Shown here in pieces: positions 36,503 to 48,188 of a stretch of 64,000 nucleotides of DNA. The first letter of the stretch is position 1; the number at the start of each line of letters is the position of its first letter. Origin of the DNA: Corynebacterium sphenisci DSM 44792 (GTDB lineage: Bacteria > Actinomycetota > Actinomycetes > Mycobacteriales > Mycobacteriaceae); the NCBI RefSeq assembly GCF_001941505.1, contig NZ_CP009248.1:1116001-1180000 (forward strand). Direction: 5' to 3'. The notes below the pieces were generated by a model that searched no databases, was not told where the DNA came from, and was given only the letters and a program-made list of their open reading frames with translations. A program made the position numbers and the translations under genes.

Positions 36503-37485
36503 AGATCGAGCTCGCCGCCCTGCGCACCCTGGAGAGGGAGCAGGGCATCCGCGTGGAGGAGATGCTGGGCCTGCTCGGCCGGGCGCTGCGGGAGACCTAC
36601 CGGGAGACCACCGCGCCGGCCCCGCACGCCCGGGTGGACATCGACGCCGACACCGGCGAGGTCACCGTCTTCGCCCAGGAGCGCGACGCCGAGGGCAACC
36701 TCATCGCGGAATGGGACGACACCCCCGAGCACCTGGAGTCCATCGCCGCGCCCAAGGTGCGCCAGGTGATCCTGCAGCGGCTGCGCGACGCCGCCACCGA
36801 CCGGGTCTTCGGCGAATACGCCGACTACTCCAACCAGGTGGTCTCCGGGGTGGTGCAGCGCGACGTGCGCGCCAACGAGCGCGGCATCGAGATCATCCAC
36901 ATCGGCTCCGAGGCGGAGGGCCGCGACGGGGTGCTGCCCCCGGCCGAGCAGCTGCCGGGGGAGACCCTGGAGCACGGCCAGCGGGTGAAGTGCTACGTCG
37001 TCGGCGTGGAGCGCACCCCCCGCGGGGTGGGCATCAACCTCTCCCGCACCCACCCGGAACTGGTCCGCCGGCTGTTCGAGCTGGAGGTGCCGGAGGTCGC
37101 CGACGGGGCGGTGGAGATCGTCTCCATCGCCCGGGAGGCCGGGCACCGCTCCAAGGTGGCGGTGCGCCCGCTGGTGAAGGGGCTCAACGCCAAGGGCGCC
37201 TGCATCGGCCCGCGCGGCTCCCGGGTGGGCACCATCATGGAGGAGCTCGGCGGGGAGAAGATCGACATCATCGACTTCGACGAGGACCCGGCGGCCTTCG
37301 TGGGCAACGCCCTGGCCCCGGCGAAGGTGCTCGCCGTGGAGGTCGCCGACGCCGAGGAGCGCCGCGCCCGGGTCACCGTGCCCGACTACCAGCTCTCCCT
37401 GGCGATCGGCCGGGAGGGCCAGAACGCGCGGCTGGCGGCCCGGCTCACCGGCTGGCGGATCGACATCCGCTCCGACGCCGAGTAG
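36499..37485 (+). CDS. nusA: Transcription termination/antitermination factor NusA
   Basis: NusA binds RNA polymerase and nascent RNA, modulating pausing and termination. The 328-residue product has the N-terminal polymerase-binding domain, an S1 domain with V-S-G-V-V-Q-R-D-V, and two KH domains ([11 protein letters not shown] and [12 protein letters not shown]). It lacks the C-terminal acidic repeats of E. coli NusA, as normal for actinobacteria. The start is GTG overlapping the rimP stop. Confidence 0.97.
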   Translation: MKIELAALRTLEREQGIRVEEMLGLLGRALRETYRETTAPAPHARVDIDADTGEVTVFAQERDAEGNLIAEWDDTPEHLESIAAPKVRQVILQRLRDAATDRVFGEYADYSNQVVSGVVQRDVRANERGIEIIHIGSEAEGRDGVLPPAEQLPGETLEHGQRVKCYVVGVERTPRGVGINLSRTHPELVRRLFELEVPEVADGAVEIVSIAREAGHRSKVAVRPLVKGLNAKGACIGPRGSRVGTIMEELGGEKIDIIDFDEDPAAFVGNALAPAKVLAVEVADAEERRARVTVPDYQLSLAIGREGQNARLAARLTGWRIDIRSDAE

Positions 37486-37535
37486 CCGCCCCGGCGCGCC
37501 CGGCCAGCGGGTTGGGCACATGGGCCCGGTCCGGG

Positions 37536-37541
37536 TTATGC
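37536..37541 (+). promoter_or_regulatory. Internal -10 box TATGCT before ylxR
   Basis: TATGCT near 37536-37541, in the 86-bp gap after nusA, gives an extra promoter with a short leader for ylxR-infB. Confidence 0.4.
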
Positions 37542-37571
37542 TGGTCATCGGCCAAGGCACGGAAACGACGT

Positions 37572-37976
37572 ATGCGAAAGGGCGGTTGCGCGCTGCACGA
37601 GGATGACTTCCGCTGGCCCGGCGAATCCGCCGGACCGCGACCGCCGCACCGGGATCCGATCCCGGCCGGCGCCCCGCGCATCCGCACCCGCACCTGCATC
37701 GCCACCCGCGCCCGGCTGCCGGAGACGGAACTGCTGCGGGTCGTCGCCCGCGGCGAGGGGGCGGCGCTGCGCGTCATCCCCGATCCCCGCCGGCGGCTGC
37801 CGGGCCGCGGCGCCTGGTTGACGCCCACGCTGGACGCGTGGGCGGCGGCCGACAAGCGCCGCGCCTTCGGCCGCGCATTGAGGGTGTCCGCCACCGCGGA
37901 CGCCGGCCCCGTGCGCGACTACCTCGAGGATCTCGGGGACGTCGCGCGGGGGCCTCGTTCCAAGGGAAAGACCTGA
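37572..37976 (+). CDS. ylxR: YlxR (DUF448) RNA-binding protein
   Basis: The 134-residue product contains the YlxR core R-T-C-I-A-T-R-A-R-L-P-E-T-E-L-L-R-V-V and then D-P-R-R-R-L-P-G-R-G-A-W-L-T-P. K-R-R-A-F-G-R-A-L-R-V closes the domain. YlxR lies between nusA and infB in most Gram-positive bacteria. It binds RNA and has been linked to RNase P and transcription control. The N-terminal 40 residues before the core are extra. The ATG at 37572 is the first start after the internal promoter. Confidence 0.9.
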   Translation: MRKGGCALHEDDFRWPGESAGPRPPHRDPIPAGAPRIRTRTCIATRARLPETELLRVVARGEGAALRVIPDPRRRLPGRGAWLTPTLDAWAAADKRRAFGRALRVSATADAGPVRDYLEDLGDVARGPRSKGKT

Positions 37977-38095
37977 ACACTGATGAGCACACGATGAAGC
38001 ATCAGCGATGAACGGCAACCGATAATTCGGGGTCGGGACACACCAGCACGGGCGAGCGCCCGGGGTGCTGCTCGACTCCGCAAGTGAGGAGAGCA
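37977..38095 (+). promoter_or_regulatory. infB upstream region
   Basis: GATAAT near 38020, in an AT-richer patch, is a possible -10. AGGAG at 38087-38091 is the ribosome-binding site, 4 nt before the GTG start. Confidence 0.4.
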
Positions 38096-40837
<2,742 letters not shown>

Positions 40838-41013
40838 CGCGCACCCCGCCGCCGCCCCGGCCCCGTCCCCGCGTCCGCGGGGGCGGGGCCGGGGCCTTCG
40901 CGCGCCCCCGGGGGCCGGGGAGGACGCGGCGCCGCGAAGCGGCTAGCCTGGGTGCCCGTACCCGCCGCGCCCGGACCCCGGCCGCGGCAGCCCGACCCGA
41001 GGGAGTGATGGAG

Positions 41014-41463
41014 ATGGCCGACCCGGCCCGCGCCCGCAAACTGGCCAAGCGGATCCAGGAGATCGTGGCCACCGCGATCGAGCTGGAGATCAAGGATCCC
41101 CGGCTGGAGTTCGTGACCGTCACGGACTGCCGGGTCACCGGGGATCTGCATGATGCGACCGTGTTCTACACGGTGCGCGGCCGCACCCTGGAGGAGGAGC
41201 CGGACTGGGCCGCCGCGGAGGCGGCCCTGGACCGGGCCCGCGGGGCGCTGCGCACCAAGGTGGGCCGGGGCACCGGGGTGCGCTTCACCCCCACCCTGTC
41301 CTTCGAGGTGGACACGGTGCCGCAGGCCTCCGCGCACCTGGAGGAGCTGCTGGCGCGCACCCGGGCCCGGGACGCGGAGCTCGCCGCCGCGGCCCGGGAC
41401 GCCCGGCCCGCCGGGGACCCGGACCCGTACCGCCGCGAGGACGAGCCGGGGGAGCCGGCGTGA
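41014..41463 (+). CDS. rbfA: Ribosome-binding factor A
   Basis: RbfA binds 16S helix 1 during 30S maturation and cold adaptation. The 149-residue product has the KH-like fold with [35 protein letters not shown] and the R-F-T-P-T-L-S-F strand. GAGGGAG is 8 nt before ATG 41014; the ATG at 41008 is only 2 nt away, so the second is preferred. The C-terminus is acidic and extended. The stop overlaps the nrnA GTG. Confidence 0.96.
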   Translation: MADPARARKLAKRIQEIVATAIELEIKDPRLEFVTVTDCRVTGDLHDATVFYTVRGRTLEEEPDWAAAEAALDRARGALRTKVGRGTGVRFTPTLSFEVDTVPQASAHLEELLARTRARDAELAAAARDARPAGDPDPYRREDEPGEPA

Positions 41464-42494
41464 CCGGGCCGGGCGCGGTCGCGGCCCCGGTGGCGCAGTC
41501 CATCAGCCGGCGGATGTCCGGGCCGCTGCAGGCGACCATGGACACCCTCGCCGACGCCCGGCAGGTGGTCGTCGTCGCGCACGTCAACCCCGACGCGGAC
41601 GCGATCGGGGCGGCCGCGGCGATGGTGATGGCGCTGCGCCAGCGGGGGGTGCGCGCCCTGGCCACCTACGGGGAGGAGGCGCTGCCGGCGAAGTCGCTGC
41701 TCACCATCCCCGGCTGGCGGGATTTCGTGGGCTGCCGGGATCTGCCCGAGCGGGTGGACACCTGGGTGACCGTGGACTGCGCCTCGCCCTCCCGGCTCGG
41801 CGAGCTCGCCGACCGGATCCTCGCCGCGGACCGGGTGGTCAACATCGACCACCACGACTCCAACACCATGTTCGGCACCGTCAACCTCGTCGACGTGGAG
41901 GCGGAGTCGGCGACCATGGTGCTGCTGGACCTGTTCGAGGTGTGGGGGATCCGGCTGGACCGGGAGATGGCGCACGCCCTCTACGCGGGGCTGCTCACCG
42001 ACACGGTGAGCTTCCAGTTCGGCCGGCCCCGGATGCACCTGGCCGCGGCCCGGCTGCTCGACTTCGGCCTGGATCCGCGCACCATCGGCGCAGAGCTGCT
42101 GGAGGGCCACCCCTTCGAGTTCCTGCCCTTCCTGGGCCGGGTGATGGCCACCGCCGGCCGGGACCCGGACTGGGGCGGCGGCGCCGGGCTGGTGCACGTC
42201 ACCATCGGCCGCGGGGAGATGGCCGGGGTGGGCCATGACGAGGTGGAGGCGGTGGTGGACGTGGCCCGCACCACCGACGGCGGGGACGTGTGCGCGGTGC
42301 TCAAGGAGTACGAGCCCGGCCGCTGGACGCTGTCGCTGCGCTCCCGGGCGCTCGTCGACGTCTCCGCGGTGGCGGCGACCATGGGCGGCGGCGGCCATCT
42401 GCGCGCCGCCGGCTGCGAGGTCCGCGGGGACCGGGAGGCGGTGCTCGCGGCCCTGGCCGCGGCCTCGGGCACGGCCGCCGGCACCCGGCCGTGA
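41460..42494 (+). CDS. DHH/DHHA1 phosphoesterase, NrnA-type
   Basis: NrnA-like enzymes degrade oligoribonucleotides (nanoRNA) and 3'-phosphoadenosine 5'-phosphate, and in mycobacteria also cyclic dinucleotides. The 344-residue product has the metal motifs [11 protein letters not shown] (residues 40-50), D-C-A-S-P-S-R, I-D-H-H-D-S-N (DHH) and a DHHA1 end with [10 protein letters not shown]. It follows rbfA with a 4-nt overlap, as in M. tuberculosis (Rv2837c). The end overlaps the MATE gene by 4 nt, so three genes are coupled. Confidence 0.93.
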   Translation: MTGPGAVAAPVAQSISRRMSGPLQATMDTLADARQVVVVAHVNPDADAIGAAAAMVMALRQRGVRALATYGEEALPAKSLLTIPGWRDFVGCRDLPERVDTWVTVDCASPSRLGELADRILAADRVVNIDHHDSNTMFGTVNLVDVEAESATMVLLDLFEVWGIRLDREMAHALYAGLLTDTVSFQFGRPRMHLAAARLLDFGLDPRTIGAELLEGHPFEFLPFLGRVMATAGRDPDWGGGAGLVHVTIGRGEMAGVGHDEVEAVVDVARTTDGGDVCAVLKEYEPGRWTLSLRSRALVDVSAVAATMGGGGHLRAAGCEVRGDREAVLAALAAASGTAAGTRP

Positions 42495-43828
42495 GCGCCG
42501 CGGCACCGGGGGCCGCCGCGGTGCCGGAGGCCACCGCCGGGCGGATCCTCTCCCTGGCGCTGCCGGCGCTGGGCGTGCTCGCCGCCGCCCCGCTGTACCT
42601 GCTGCTGGACACCGCGGTGGTGGGCCGGCTCGGTGCCACGGAGCTGGCCGCGCTGGCCGCCGGCTCCACCATCCTGGCGATGGTCACCACCCAGCTGACC
42701 TTCCTCGCCTACGGCACCACCGCCCGCGCCTCCCGGGCCTTCGGCCGCGGGGATCGGCCCGCGGCGGTGGCCGAGGGGGTGCAGGCCACCTGGGTGGCGC
42801 TGCTGGTGGGACTGGTGCTGCTGGCGGTGATCCAGGCCTTCGCCGGGGTGTTCACGCGCTGGCTGGCCCCGGTGGGCTCGGTGGCCGCGGAGGCGGCGAC
42901 CTGGTTGCGGGTGGCCTCCCTCGGCATCCCGCTGACCCTGCTCACCCAGGCCGGCAACGGCTGGCTGCGCGGGGTGCAGGACACCCGGCGGCCGCTGCTG
43001 TTCGTGCTCGCCGGGGTGCTCCCGGCGGCGGCCTCGGTGGCGCCCATGGTCTCCCGGCTGGGCCTGGTCGGCTCGGCCTGGTCCAATGTGCTCGGGCAGA
43101 CCCTGACCTCGACCTGCTTCGCGGTGATGCTGCTGCGCACGGTGCGCGCCGAGGGGGTGTCCGCGGCCCCGCGGGCGCGGCTGATCCGCCGGCAGCTGGT
43201 GCTCGGCCGGGACCTGATCCTGCGCTCGCTGTCCTTCCAGGTGGCCTTCCTCTCCGCCGCGGGGGTGGCGGGCCGCTTCGGGGAGGCCGCCCTCGGCGGC
43301 CACCAGGTGCTGCTGCAGCTGTGGAATTTCATGTCCCTGGTGCTCGATTCGCTGGCGATCGCGGCGCAGACCCTGGTCGGCGCGGCGCTGGGCTCCGGGT
43401 CGGTGGCGCTGGCCCGGCGCACCGGGCGCCGGGTGATCGCCTGGTCGCTGGGCTTCGCCGGGGTGCTCGCGGCGGTGTTCGGGCTCGGCCACCGGGTGCT
43501 GCCGGCGCTGTTCACCGACGTGCCCGCGGTGCTGGCGGAGCTGGCCGCCGGGCCCTGGTGGCTGCTGGTGGCGATGATCCCGATCGGCGGGCTGGTCTTC
43601 GCCGTGGACGGGGTGCTGCTCGGCGCCGGGGACTCCCGGTACCTGCGGAACATCTCCATCGCCGCGGTGGTCCTGGGCTTCCTGCCGCCGGTGTGGCTCA
43701 GCGCCTTCTTCGGCTGGGGGCTTACCGGGGTGTGGTGGGGCCTGGTCTGCTTCCTGCTGATCCGGATGGTGGCGGTGGGACTGCGCTTCCGCGGCGCCCG
43801 GTGGGCGCGCACCGGCGCCCCGGACTGA
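42491..43828 (+). CDS. MATE family efflux transporter (DinF-like)
   Basis: The 445-residue product has about 12 membrane segments in two homologous halves. MATE features include L-L-D-T-A-V-V-G-R-L-G in helix 1-2, G-W-L-R-G-V-Q-D-T-R-R-P in the first half and G-V-L-L-G-A-G-D-S-R-Y in the second. MATE proteins export drugs or metabolites using proton or sodium gradients. DinF-type members follow rbfA-nrnA in Mycobacteriales. The substrate is unknown. The start is GTG overlapping the nrnA stop. Confidence 0.92.
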   Translation: MSAAAPGAAAVPEATAGRILSLALPALGVLAAAPLYLLLDTAVVGRLGATELAALAAGSTILAMVTTQLTFLAYGTTARASRAFGRGDRPAAVAEGVQATWVALLVGLVLLAVIQAFAGVFTRWLAPVGSVAAEAATWLRVASLGIPLTLLTQAGNGWLRGVQDTRRPLLFVLAGVLPAAASVAPMVSRLGLVGSAWSNVLGQTLTSTCFAVMLLRTVRAEGVSAAPRARLIRRQLVLGRDLILRSLSFQVAFLSAAGVAGRFGEAALGGHQVLLQLWNFMSLVLDSLAIAAQTLVGAALGSGSVALARRTGRRVIAWSLGFAGVLAAVFGLGHRVLPALFTDVPAVLAELAAGPWWLLVAMIPIGGLVFAVDGVLLGAGDSRYLRNISIAAVVLGFLPPVWLSAFFGWGLTGVWWGLVCFLLIRMVAVGLRFRGARWARTGAPD

Positions 43829-44072
43829 GCCGGGCGGCGGGGGAGCGGACCCACCCCCGAATCAAGTTCATCATGCAAAAGCTGGTGCGCCTGTTGCTAT
43901 TGTGGCCACAGTTGCCGCATGATTCCCATGTGGCGCCGCCGGTGCCGAGGCGCCGGCCCGGTGCCGCCGATGCCGCCGGTGCACCGTTACGATTCCGTTA
44001 TCCGGGCCGATGGATCGGATGCGGCCCCCGCCCGGGGGCCGCGGCCGCAGCAGCAGGGAAGGAGGCCCGCCG
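43829..44072 (+). promoter_or_regulatory. Gap before the phosphoesterase gene, with possible promoters
   Basis: The patch 43858-43935 is AT-richer than its surroundings. TATTGT near 43897 and TACGAT near 43987 are possible -10 boxes. AAGGAGG (44059-44065) is the ribosome-binding site of the next gene. I see no gene here. Confidence 0.4.
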
Positions 44073-44885
44073 ATGGCCGAGGCCGAGCGCCCGCGCACCC
44101 TGTGGGCCGTCGCGGACCTGCACGTCTCGGTGCGCGGCAACCGGGAGGTGGTCGCCGGACTCGCCCCGGACAACCCGGACGACTGGCTGATCGTCGCCGG
44201 CGACGTCGCCGAGCGCCCCGAGCTCATCCTGCGCACCCTCGGCGAGCTCGCCGCCCGCTACGCCCGGGTGATCTTCACCCCCGGCAACCACGACCTGTTC
44301 TGCCGCGGCACCGACCGGCACGTCGGCGAGGACCGCTACGCCCAGCTCATCGAGGGCTGCCGCACCCTCGGCGTGCTCACCCCCGAGGACCCCTACCCGC
44401 AGTTCGGCGGGGTCACCGTCTGCCCCCTGTTCACCCTCTACGACTACTCCTGGCGCCGCCCGGGCACGACCGTCGACGAGGCCCTGGCGGAGGCGGCGGA
44501 GCGCGGGGTGGTGTTCACCGACGAGATGTCCATCCGGCCCTTCGCCGACCCGGTGCTGTGGTGCCGGCGGCGCCTGGCCTACACGGTGCGCCGGCTGTCC
44601 CGGATCGCCGGGCCCACCGTGCTGGTCAACCACTGGCCGCTGGCGCCGGAGCCGCTGGCGGCGCTGCGGCACCCGGAGATGACCCCCTGGTGCGGCACCC
44701 GGCACACCCGGGACTGGCCGCGGCGCTACGGCGCCCGCGCGGTCGTCTACGGGCATCTGCACATCCCCGCGGTGCACGAGATCGACGGGGTGCGCCATGC
44801 CGAGGTCTCCCTCGGCTATCCGCGGCAATGGCGGCGCCGGCCCCCGGAACCCCGGTGGCCCTACCCGGTTATGGAGGATCGATGA
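44073..44885 (+). CDS. Metallophosphoesterase, Rv2795c-like
   Basis: The 270-residue product has the calcineurin-like metal motifs: A-V-A-D-L-H-V-S, V-A-G-D-V-A-E, T-P-G-N-H-D-L-F, V-N-H-W-P-L and Y-G-H-L-H-I. The homologue immediately upstream of pptT in M. tuberculosis antagonises PptT by removing phosphopantetheine from acyl carrier proteins (described as PptH); the same pairing is kept here. The ATG at 44073 has AAGGAGG 7 nt upstream. The end overlaps pptT by 4 nt (ATGA). Confidence 0.92.
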   Translation: MAEAERPRTLWAVADLHVSVRGNREVVAGLAPDNPDDWLIVAGDVAERPELILRTLGELAARYARVIFTPGNHDLFCRGTDRHVGEDRYAQLIEGCRTLGVLTPEDPYPQFGGVTVCPLFTLYDYSWRRPGTTVDEALAEAAERGVVFTDEMSIRPFADPVLWCRRRLAYTVRRLSRIAGPTVLVNHWPLAPEPLAALRHPEMTPWCGTRHTRDWPRRYGARAVVYGHLHIPAVHEIDGVRHAEVSLGYPRQWRRRPPEPRWPYPVMEDR

Positions 44886-45532
44886 CCGTGCTCACCCGGA
44901 CCATGCTCCCGGCGCATGCCACCTACCACCAGATGTGGACCAGCGGCATCAGCCTGGACAACTACCGCCGCCTGGACCCGCGGGAACGCGTTCTGGTCGC
45001 CGGCGCGGTGGATGCGCGCAAGGCCGAGTTCGGCGACGCCCGCTGGTGCGCGCACCGCGCCATCGAGGAGCTCACCGGCCGGCCCTCGGCCACCCCGATC
45101 CTGCGCGGGGAGCGCGGGATGCCGCTGTGGCCGGCGGAGCTCACCGGCTCCATGACGCACACCGATGGCTTCCGGGCCGCGGTGGTCGCCCCCCGGCCGC
45201 TCACCCGCTCCATCGGGGTGGACGCGGAAATCGCCGAACCGCTGCCCGCCGGGGTGCTGGACTCCATCGCCTCGCCCCGGGAGCGGGCCATGGTCGCCGC
45301 CGCCGAACCGGACTTCGCGGACCGGCTGCTGTTCTGCGCCAAGGAGGCCACCTACAAGGCGTGGTTCCCGATCACCGGCCGCTGGCTGGGCTTCGAGGAC
45401 GCCGAGGTGGATTTGCGCGAGGACGGCGGGTTCATCTCCTACATCCTCGCCCGGCCCACCCCGGTGCACTTCATCGAGGGCTCCTGGACCGTCGACCACG
45501 GCTACGTGATCGCCACCGCCGTGGTGCGCTGA
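44882..45532 (+). CDS. pptT: 4'-phosphopantetheinyl transferase PptT
   Basis: PptT activates the carrier domains of Pks13 and other mycolate and siderophore synthases. The 216-residue Sfp-type product has R-G-x-x-G-M-P-L-W-P, S-M-T-H-T-D-G, the metal-binding G-V-D-A-E-I and F-C-A-K-E-A-T-Y-K-A-W. GGAGG precedes the ATG. Translational overlap with the phosphoesterase couples an activator with its putative antagonist. Presence of PptT agrees with a mycolic-acid host. Confidence 0.95.
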   Translation: MTVLTRTMLPAHATYHQMWTSGISLDNYRRLDPRERVLVAGAVDARKAEFGDARWCAHRAIEELTGRPSATPILRGERGMPLWPAELTGSMTHTDGFRAAVVAPRPLTRSIGVDAEIAEPLPAGVLDSIASPRERAMVAAAEPDFADRLLFCAKEATYKAWFPITGRWLGFEDAEVDLREDGGFISYILARPTPVHFIEGSWTVDHGYVIATAVVR

Positions 45533-45541
45533 GGCGCCGGC

Positions 45542-46513
45542 TCAGCCGAGGGTGGCCGGGCGCACCACGAACACGGTGCGCGCCCGCCGCCCGGACTCCT
45601 CGATGAGCGCCGGCACCCGCCCGTCCGGGCCGAGCGCGGCATGCACCCCGCTCCGCCCCACCGGCTCCAGCCAGCGGCCCTGGGCGAGCATCGCCGCCTG
45701 CGCGGCGTCGACCTCGCGCACCGGGAAGCAGCGCAGGCAGGCCGCGTCCAGGTCCAGGCAGGGCGCACCGCGCGCGGCGAGCTCGTCGAGGTCCACCGCA
45801 TCGGCGAGGGTGAAGGGCCCGGCGGCGGTGCGGCGCAGCGCGGTGAGGTGCCCGCCGACGCCGAGCGCGGCCCCGAGATCCCGGGCCAGGGCGCGCACGT
45901 AGGTGCCCGCGGAGCACTCCACCACCACGTCCAGGTCCAGCCAGCGCCCCCCGGCGCCCTCCGGGCGGCGCAGCGCGGTGATCTCGAAGCGGCCGACGGT
46001 CACCTGCCGGGCCGGAATCGCCACCGCCTCGCCGCGGCGCACCCGGGCATGCGCCCGCTCGCCGTCCACCCGCACCGCGGACACCGCCGCCGGCACCTGC
46101 ATCAGCTCCCCGGTGAGCCCGGCCACCGCGGCGCGCACCGCCTCCTCGGCCAGCCCGCCGGCCGGGGCGCCGCCGGTGGGCTCGCCCTCGGCGTCGTCGG
46201 TGACCGTGGCCGCGCCCAGCCGGATGGTCGCCGCGTAGGCCTTCGCGTCGGCGTGCACGTGGGCCAGGAAGCGGGTGCCCCGGCCCACGCCGAGCACCAG
46301 CACCCCGGTGGCCATCGGATCCAGGGTGCCGGAATGGCCGACCCGGCGGGTGCCCAGGATCCGGCGCACCCGGGCGACCACGTCGTGGCTGGTCATCCCG
46401 GCGGGCTTGTCCACGACCACCACCCCGGAGCCGGCCAGCGGGTCGGCGGCCGGGGGCGCTGCGGCGGCGGGGGTGCGGGCGGGGTCGGCTGCGGGCCGGT
46501 CGGCGGTGGGCAT
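45542..46513 (-). CDS. truB: tRNA pseudouridine-55 synthase
   Basis: TruB makes pseudouridine 55 in the T-loop of tRNAs. The 323-residue product starts with an Ala/Pro extension, then V-V-V-D-K-P-A-G-M-T-S-H-D-V-V, the catalytic Asp in G-H-S-G-T-L-D-P-M-A-T-G-V-L, K-A-Y-A-A-T-I-R-L-G and C-S-A-G-T-Y-V-R-A-L-A-R-D-L-G. A PUA-like end follows. The start at 46513 has TAGGAT 7 nt upstream on the minus strand. It is convergent with pptT and divergent from ribF, each with its own leaderless promoter in a 96-bp gap. Confidence 0.96.
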   Translation of the reverse strand: MPTADRPAADPARTPAAAAPPAADPLAGSGVVVVDKPAGMTSHDVVARVRRILGTRRVGHSGTLDPMATGVLVLGVGRGTRFLAHVHADAKAYAATIRLGAATVTDDAEGEPTGGAPAGGLAEEAVRAAVAGLTGELMQVPAAVSAVRVDGERAHARVRRGEAVAIPARQVTVGRFEITALRRPEGAGGRWLDLDVVVECSAGTYVRALARDLGAALGVGGHLTALRRTAAGPFTLADAVDLDELAARGAPCLDLDAACLRCFPVREVDAAQAAMLAQGRWLEPVGRSGVHAALGPDGRVPALIEESGRRARTVFVVRPATLG

Positions 46514-46520
46514 GCCGGGG

Positions 46521-46602
46521 ATCCTACCGGCGCGGGTGGCCGCGGCGGGGGCGTCCGGGTGCGCCGGGCGGCTGCGGGGCGCGCCCCGCCATGTCGTATC
46601 GT
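46521..46602. promoter_or_regulatory. Back-to-back leaderless promoters truB / ribF
   Basis: TAGGAT on the minus strand (46526-46521) serves truB. TATCGT on the plus strand (46597-46602) serves ribF, 7 nt before its GTG. Confidence 0.5.
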
Positions 46603-46609
46603 GGGCCGG

Positions 46610-47590
46610 GTGGATATCTGGCACGGACTGGAGAACATCCCCGCGGATCTCGGGGCGACGGTGGTCACCATCGGCGTCTTCGACGGCATCCACCGGGGAC
46701 ATGCCAAGCTGATCGCCTCGGCCACCGCCCGCGCCCGCGCGCTCGGCCTGCCCACGGTCCTGGTCACCCTGCACCCCAACCCGATCGCGGTGTTCGCCCC
46801 GGAGCGGGCCCCGGCGATGCTGGCCACCCCGGCCCGCCGCGCGGAGCTGGCCGCCGACCTCGGCGTGGACCGCACCCTGGTGCTGCCCTTCACCCGGGAG
46901 CTCGCCGCGATGGCCCCGGAGCGCTTCGTCGCCGAGATCCTGGGCCGGCGGCTGCACGCGGCCTCGGTGCACGTGGGCGAGAACTTCACCTACGGCGCCC
47001 GCGCCGCCGGGGATCGGACCACCCTGCCGGCGCACGCCGCCGCGCACGGCATGGAGGCCCATATCGTGGACCTGCTCGCCGATGAGCGCGGCCCGGTGAG
47101 CTCCACCCGGATCCGCGCCCTGCTCGCCGCCGGGGACGTCGCCGGCGCCGCGGCCTGCCTGGGGCATCCGCACCGGCTCAGCGGGGAGATCATCCACGGC
47201 CGGGGCCGCGGCGGCGCCCAGCTGGGCTTCCCCACGGCGAATATGGCGCTGCCGGAGGCGGTGGCGATCCCCGCCGACGGGGTCTACGCCGGCTGGTTCA
47301 CGGTCACCGCCGGGCCGGGGCGCGCCGCGGCGGACCCGGAGGGGGACATGCCGCTGCACCGGACCTGCCCGGCCGCGGTGAGCGTGGGCACGAACACCAC
47401 CTTCGGCGACACCGCGCGCACCGTGGAGGCCCACGTCATCGACCGCTCCGCGGACCTCTACGGGCTCACCGGGCACCTGGACCTGGTGGGGCGGATCCGG
47501 CCGATGGTCACCTTCGACGGGGTCGACGCGCTCATCGCCCGGATGCGCCGGGACGTCGCCGAGGCCCGCGGCATCCTCGGCCTCGGCTAG
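46610..47590 (+). CDS. ribF: Riboflavin kinase / FAD synthetase
   Basis: RibF converts riboflavin to FMN and FAD. The 326-residue bifunctional product has the adenylyltransferase part ([27 protein letters not shown]). The C-terminal kinase part has [13 protein letters not shown] and G-V-Y-A-G-W. The start is the GTG at 46610, fixed by TATCGT 7 nt upstream and by the typical V-D-I-W-H-G-L beginning. It keeps the conserved truB-ribF-rpsO-pnp order, although truB is inverted. Confidence 0.96.
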   Translation: MDIWHGLENIPADLGATVVTIGVFDGIHRGHAKLIASATARARALGLPTVLVTLHPNPIAVFAPERAPAMLATPARRAELAADLGVDRTLVLPFTRELAAMAPERFVAEILGRRLHAASVHVGENFTYGARAAGDRTTLPAHAAAHGMEAHIVDLLADERGPVSSTRIRALLAAGDVAGAAACLGHPHRLSGEIIHGRGRGGAQLGFPTANMALPEAVAIPADGVYAGWFTVTAGPGRAAADPEGDMPLHRTCPAAVSVGTNTTFGDTARTVEAHVIDRSADLYGLTGHLDLVGRIRPMVTFDGVDALIARMRRDVAEARGILGLG

Positions 47591-47641
47591 CCCGGGCCGC
47601 GCCGGGGGCGCCCGGATTTCCCGGCCGCGGCGGCGGCCTGG

Positions 47642-47753
47642 TATCGTGGGCCGCCGGTCGCGACCGTGGTCCACGAACGGTCGCCGCAGGCGGGGGATGC
47701 CCCGCGGCCCCAGTGGACTGAAACAGCCACCGAACAGAAGAGGAGACGCGCAC
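47642..47753 (+). promoter_or_regulatory. rpsO promoter and hairpin leader
   Basis: TATCGT (47642-47647) sets a start near 47655. GCGACCGT (47660-47667) and ACGGTCGC (47677-47684) form a perfect stem with a 9-nt loop. The arm shares GCGACCG with the rplS leader hairpin. GAGGAG lies 9 nt before the ATG. Confidence 0.5.
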
Positions 47754-48023
47754 ATGGCGCTGTCCACCGAGCGCAAGGCCGAGATCCTGAAGGAATTCGG
47801 CGTCCACGAGACCGACACCGGCTCCCCCGAGGCCCAGGTCGCCCTGCTCACCGCCCGCATCCGCGAGCTCACCGAGCACCTGAAGTTCCACAAGCACGAC
47901 CACCACTCCCGCCGCGGCCTGCTGCTGCTGGTCGGCCGCCGCAAGGGCCTGCTGAAGTACCTGCAGGACAATGACGTGGAGCGCTACCGCGCCCTCATCG
48001 AGCGCCTGGGCCTGCGCCGCTAG
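47754..48023 (+). CDS. rpsO: 30S ribosomal protein S15
   Basis: S15 is an early-binding small-subunit protein. The product has exactly the usual 89 residues and the signature [30 protein letters not shown] and L-L-K-Y-L-Q. In E. coli S15 represses its own mRNA by binding the leader; the hairpin upstream here is a candidate for similar control. A hairpin with TTT follows the stop. Confidence 0.98.
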   Translation: MALSTERKAEILKEFGVHETDTGSPEAQVALLTARIRELTEHLKFHKHDHHSRRGLLLLVGRRKGLLKYLQDNDVERYRALIERLGLRR

Positions 48024-48046
48024 CCGCGGCACCCGCCCCTCGCGCC

Positions 48047-48079
48047 GCGCCCCGCCGGTTCCGCCGGCCGGGGCGCTTT
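48047..48079 (+). terminator. Terminator after rpsO with short U-run
   Basis: GCGCCCCGCCGG (48047-48058) pairs with 48064-48076 (one bulged C) around a 5-nt loop, followed by TTT. It is one of the few hairpins here with any U-run. Confidence 0.6.
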
Positions 48080-48095
48080 CGCATGCCCGGCCTGG

Positions 48096-48188
48096 TAGAC
48101 TCCCCGGGGTGTCCATAGACGGAAAACTATGGGGCGGCACCGATGATCGCCCACGGGACACCGAACGAAAGACGTGGTCTACAACCGC
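48096..48188 (+). promoter_or_regulatory. pnp promoter and leader hairpin
   Basis: TAGACT (48096-48101) is the -10. The leader begins with CCATAG-(8 nt)-CTATGG (48113-48118 and 48127-48132). In E. coli PNPase autoregulates through a leader hairpin, so this one may matter. Confidence 0.45.
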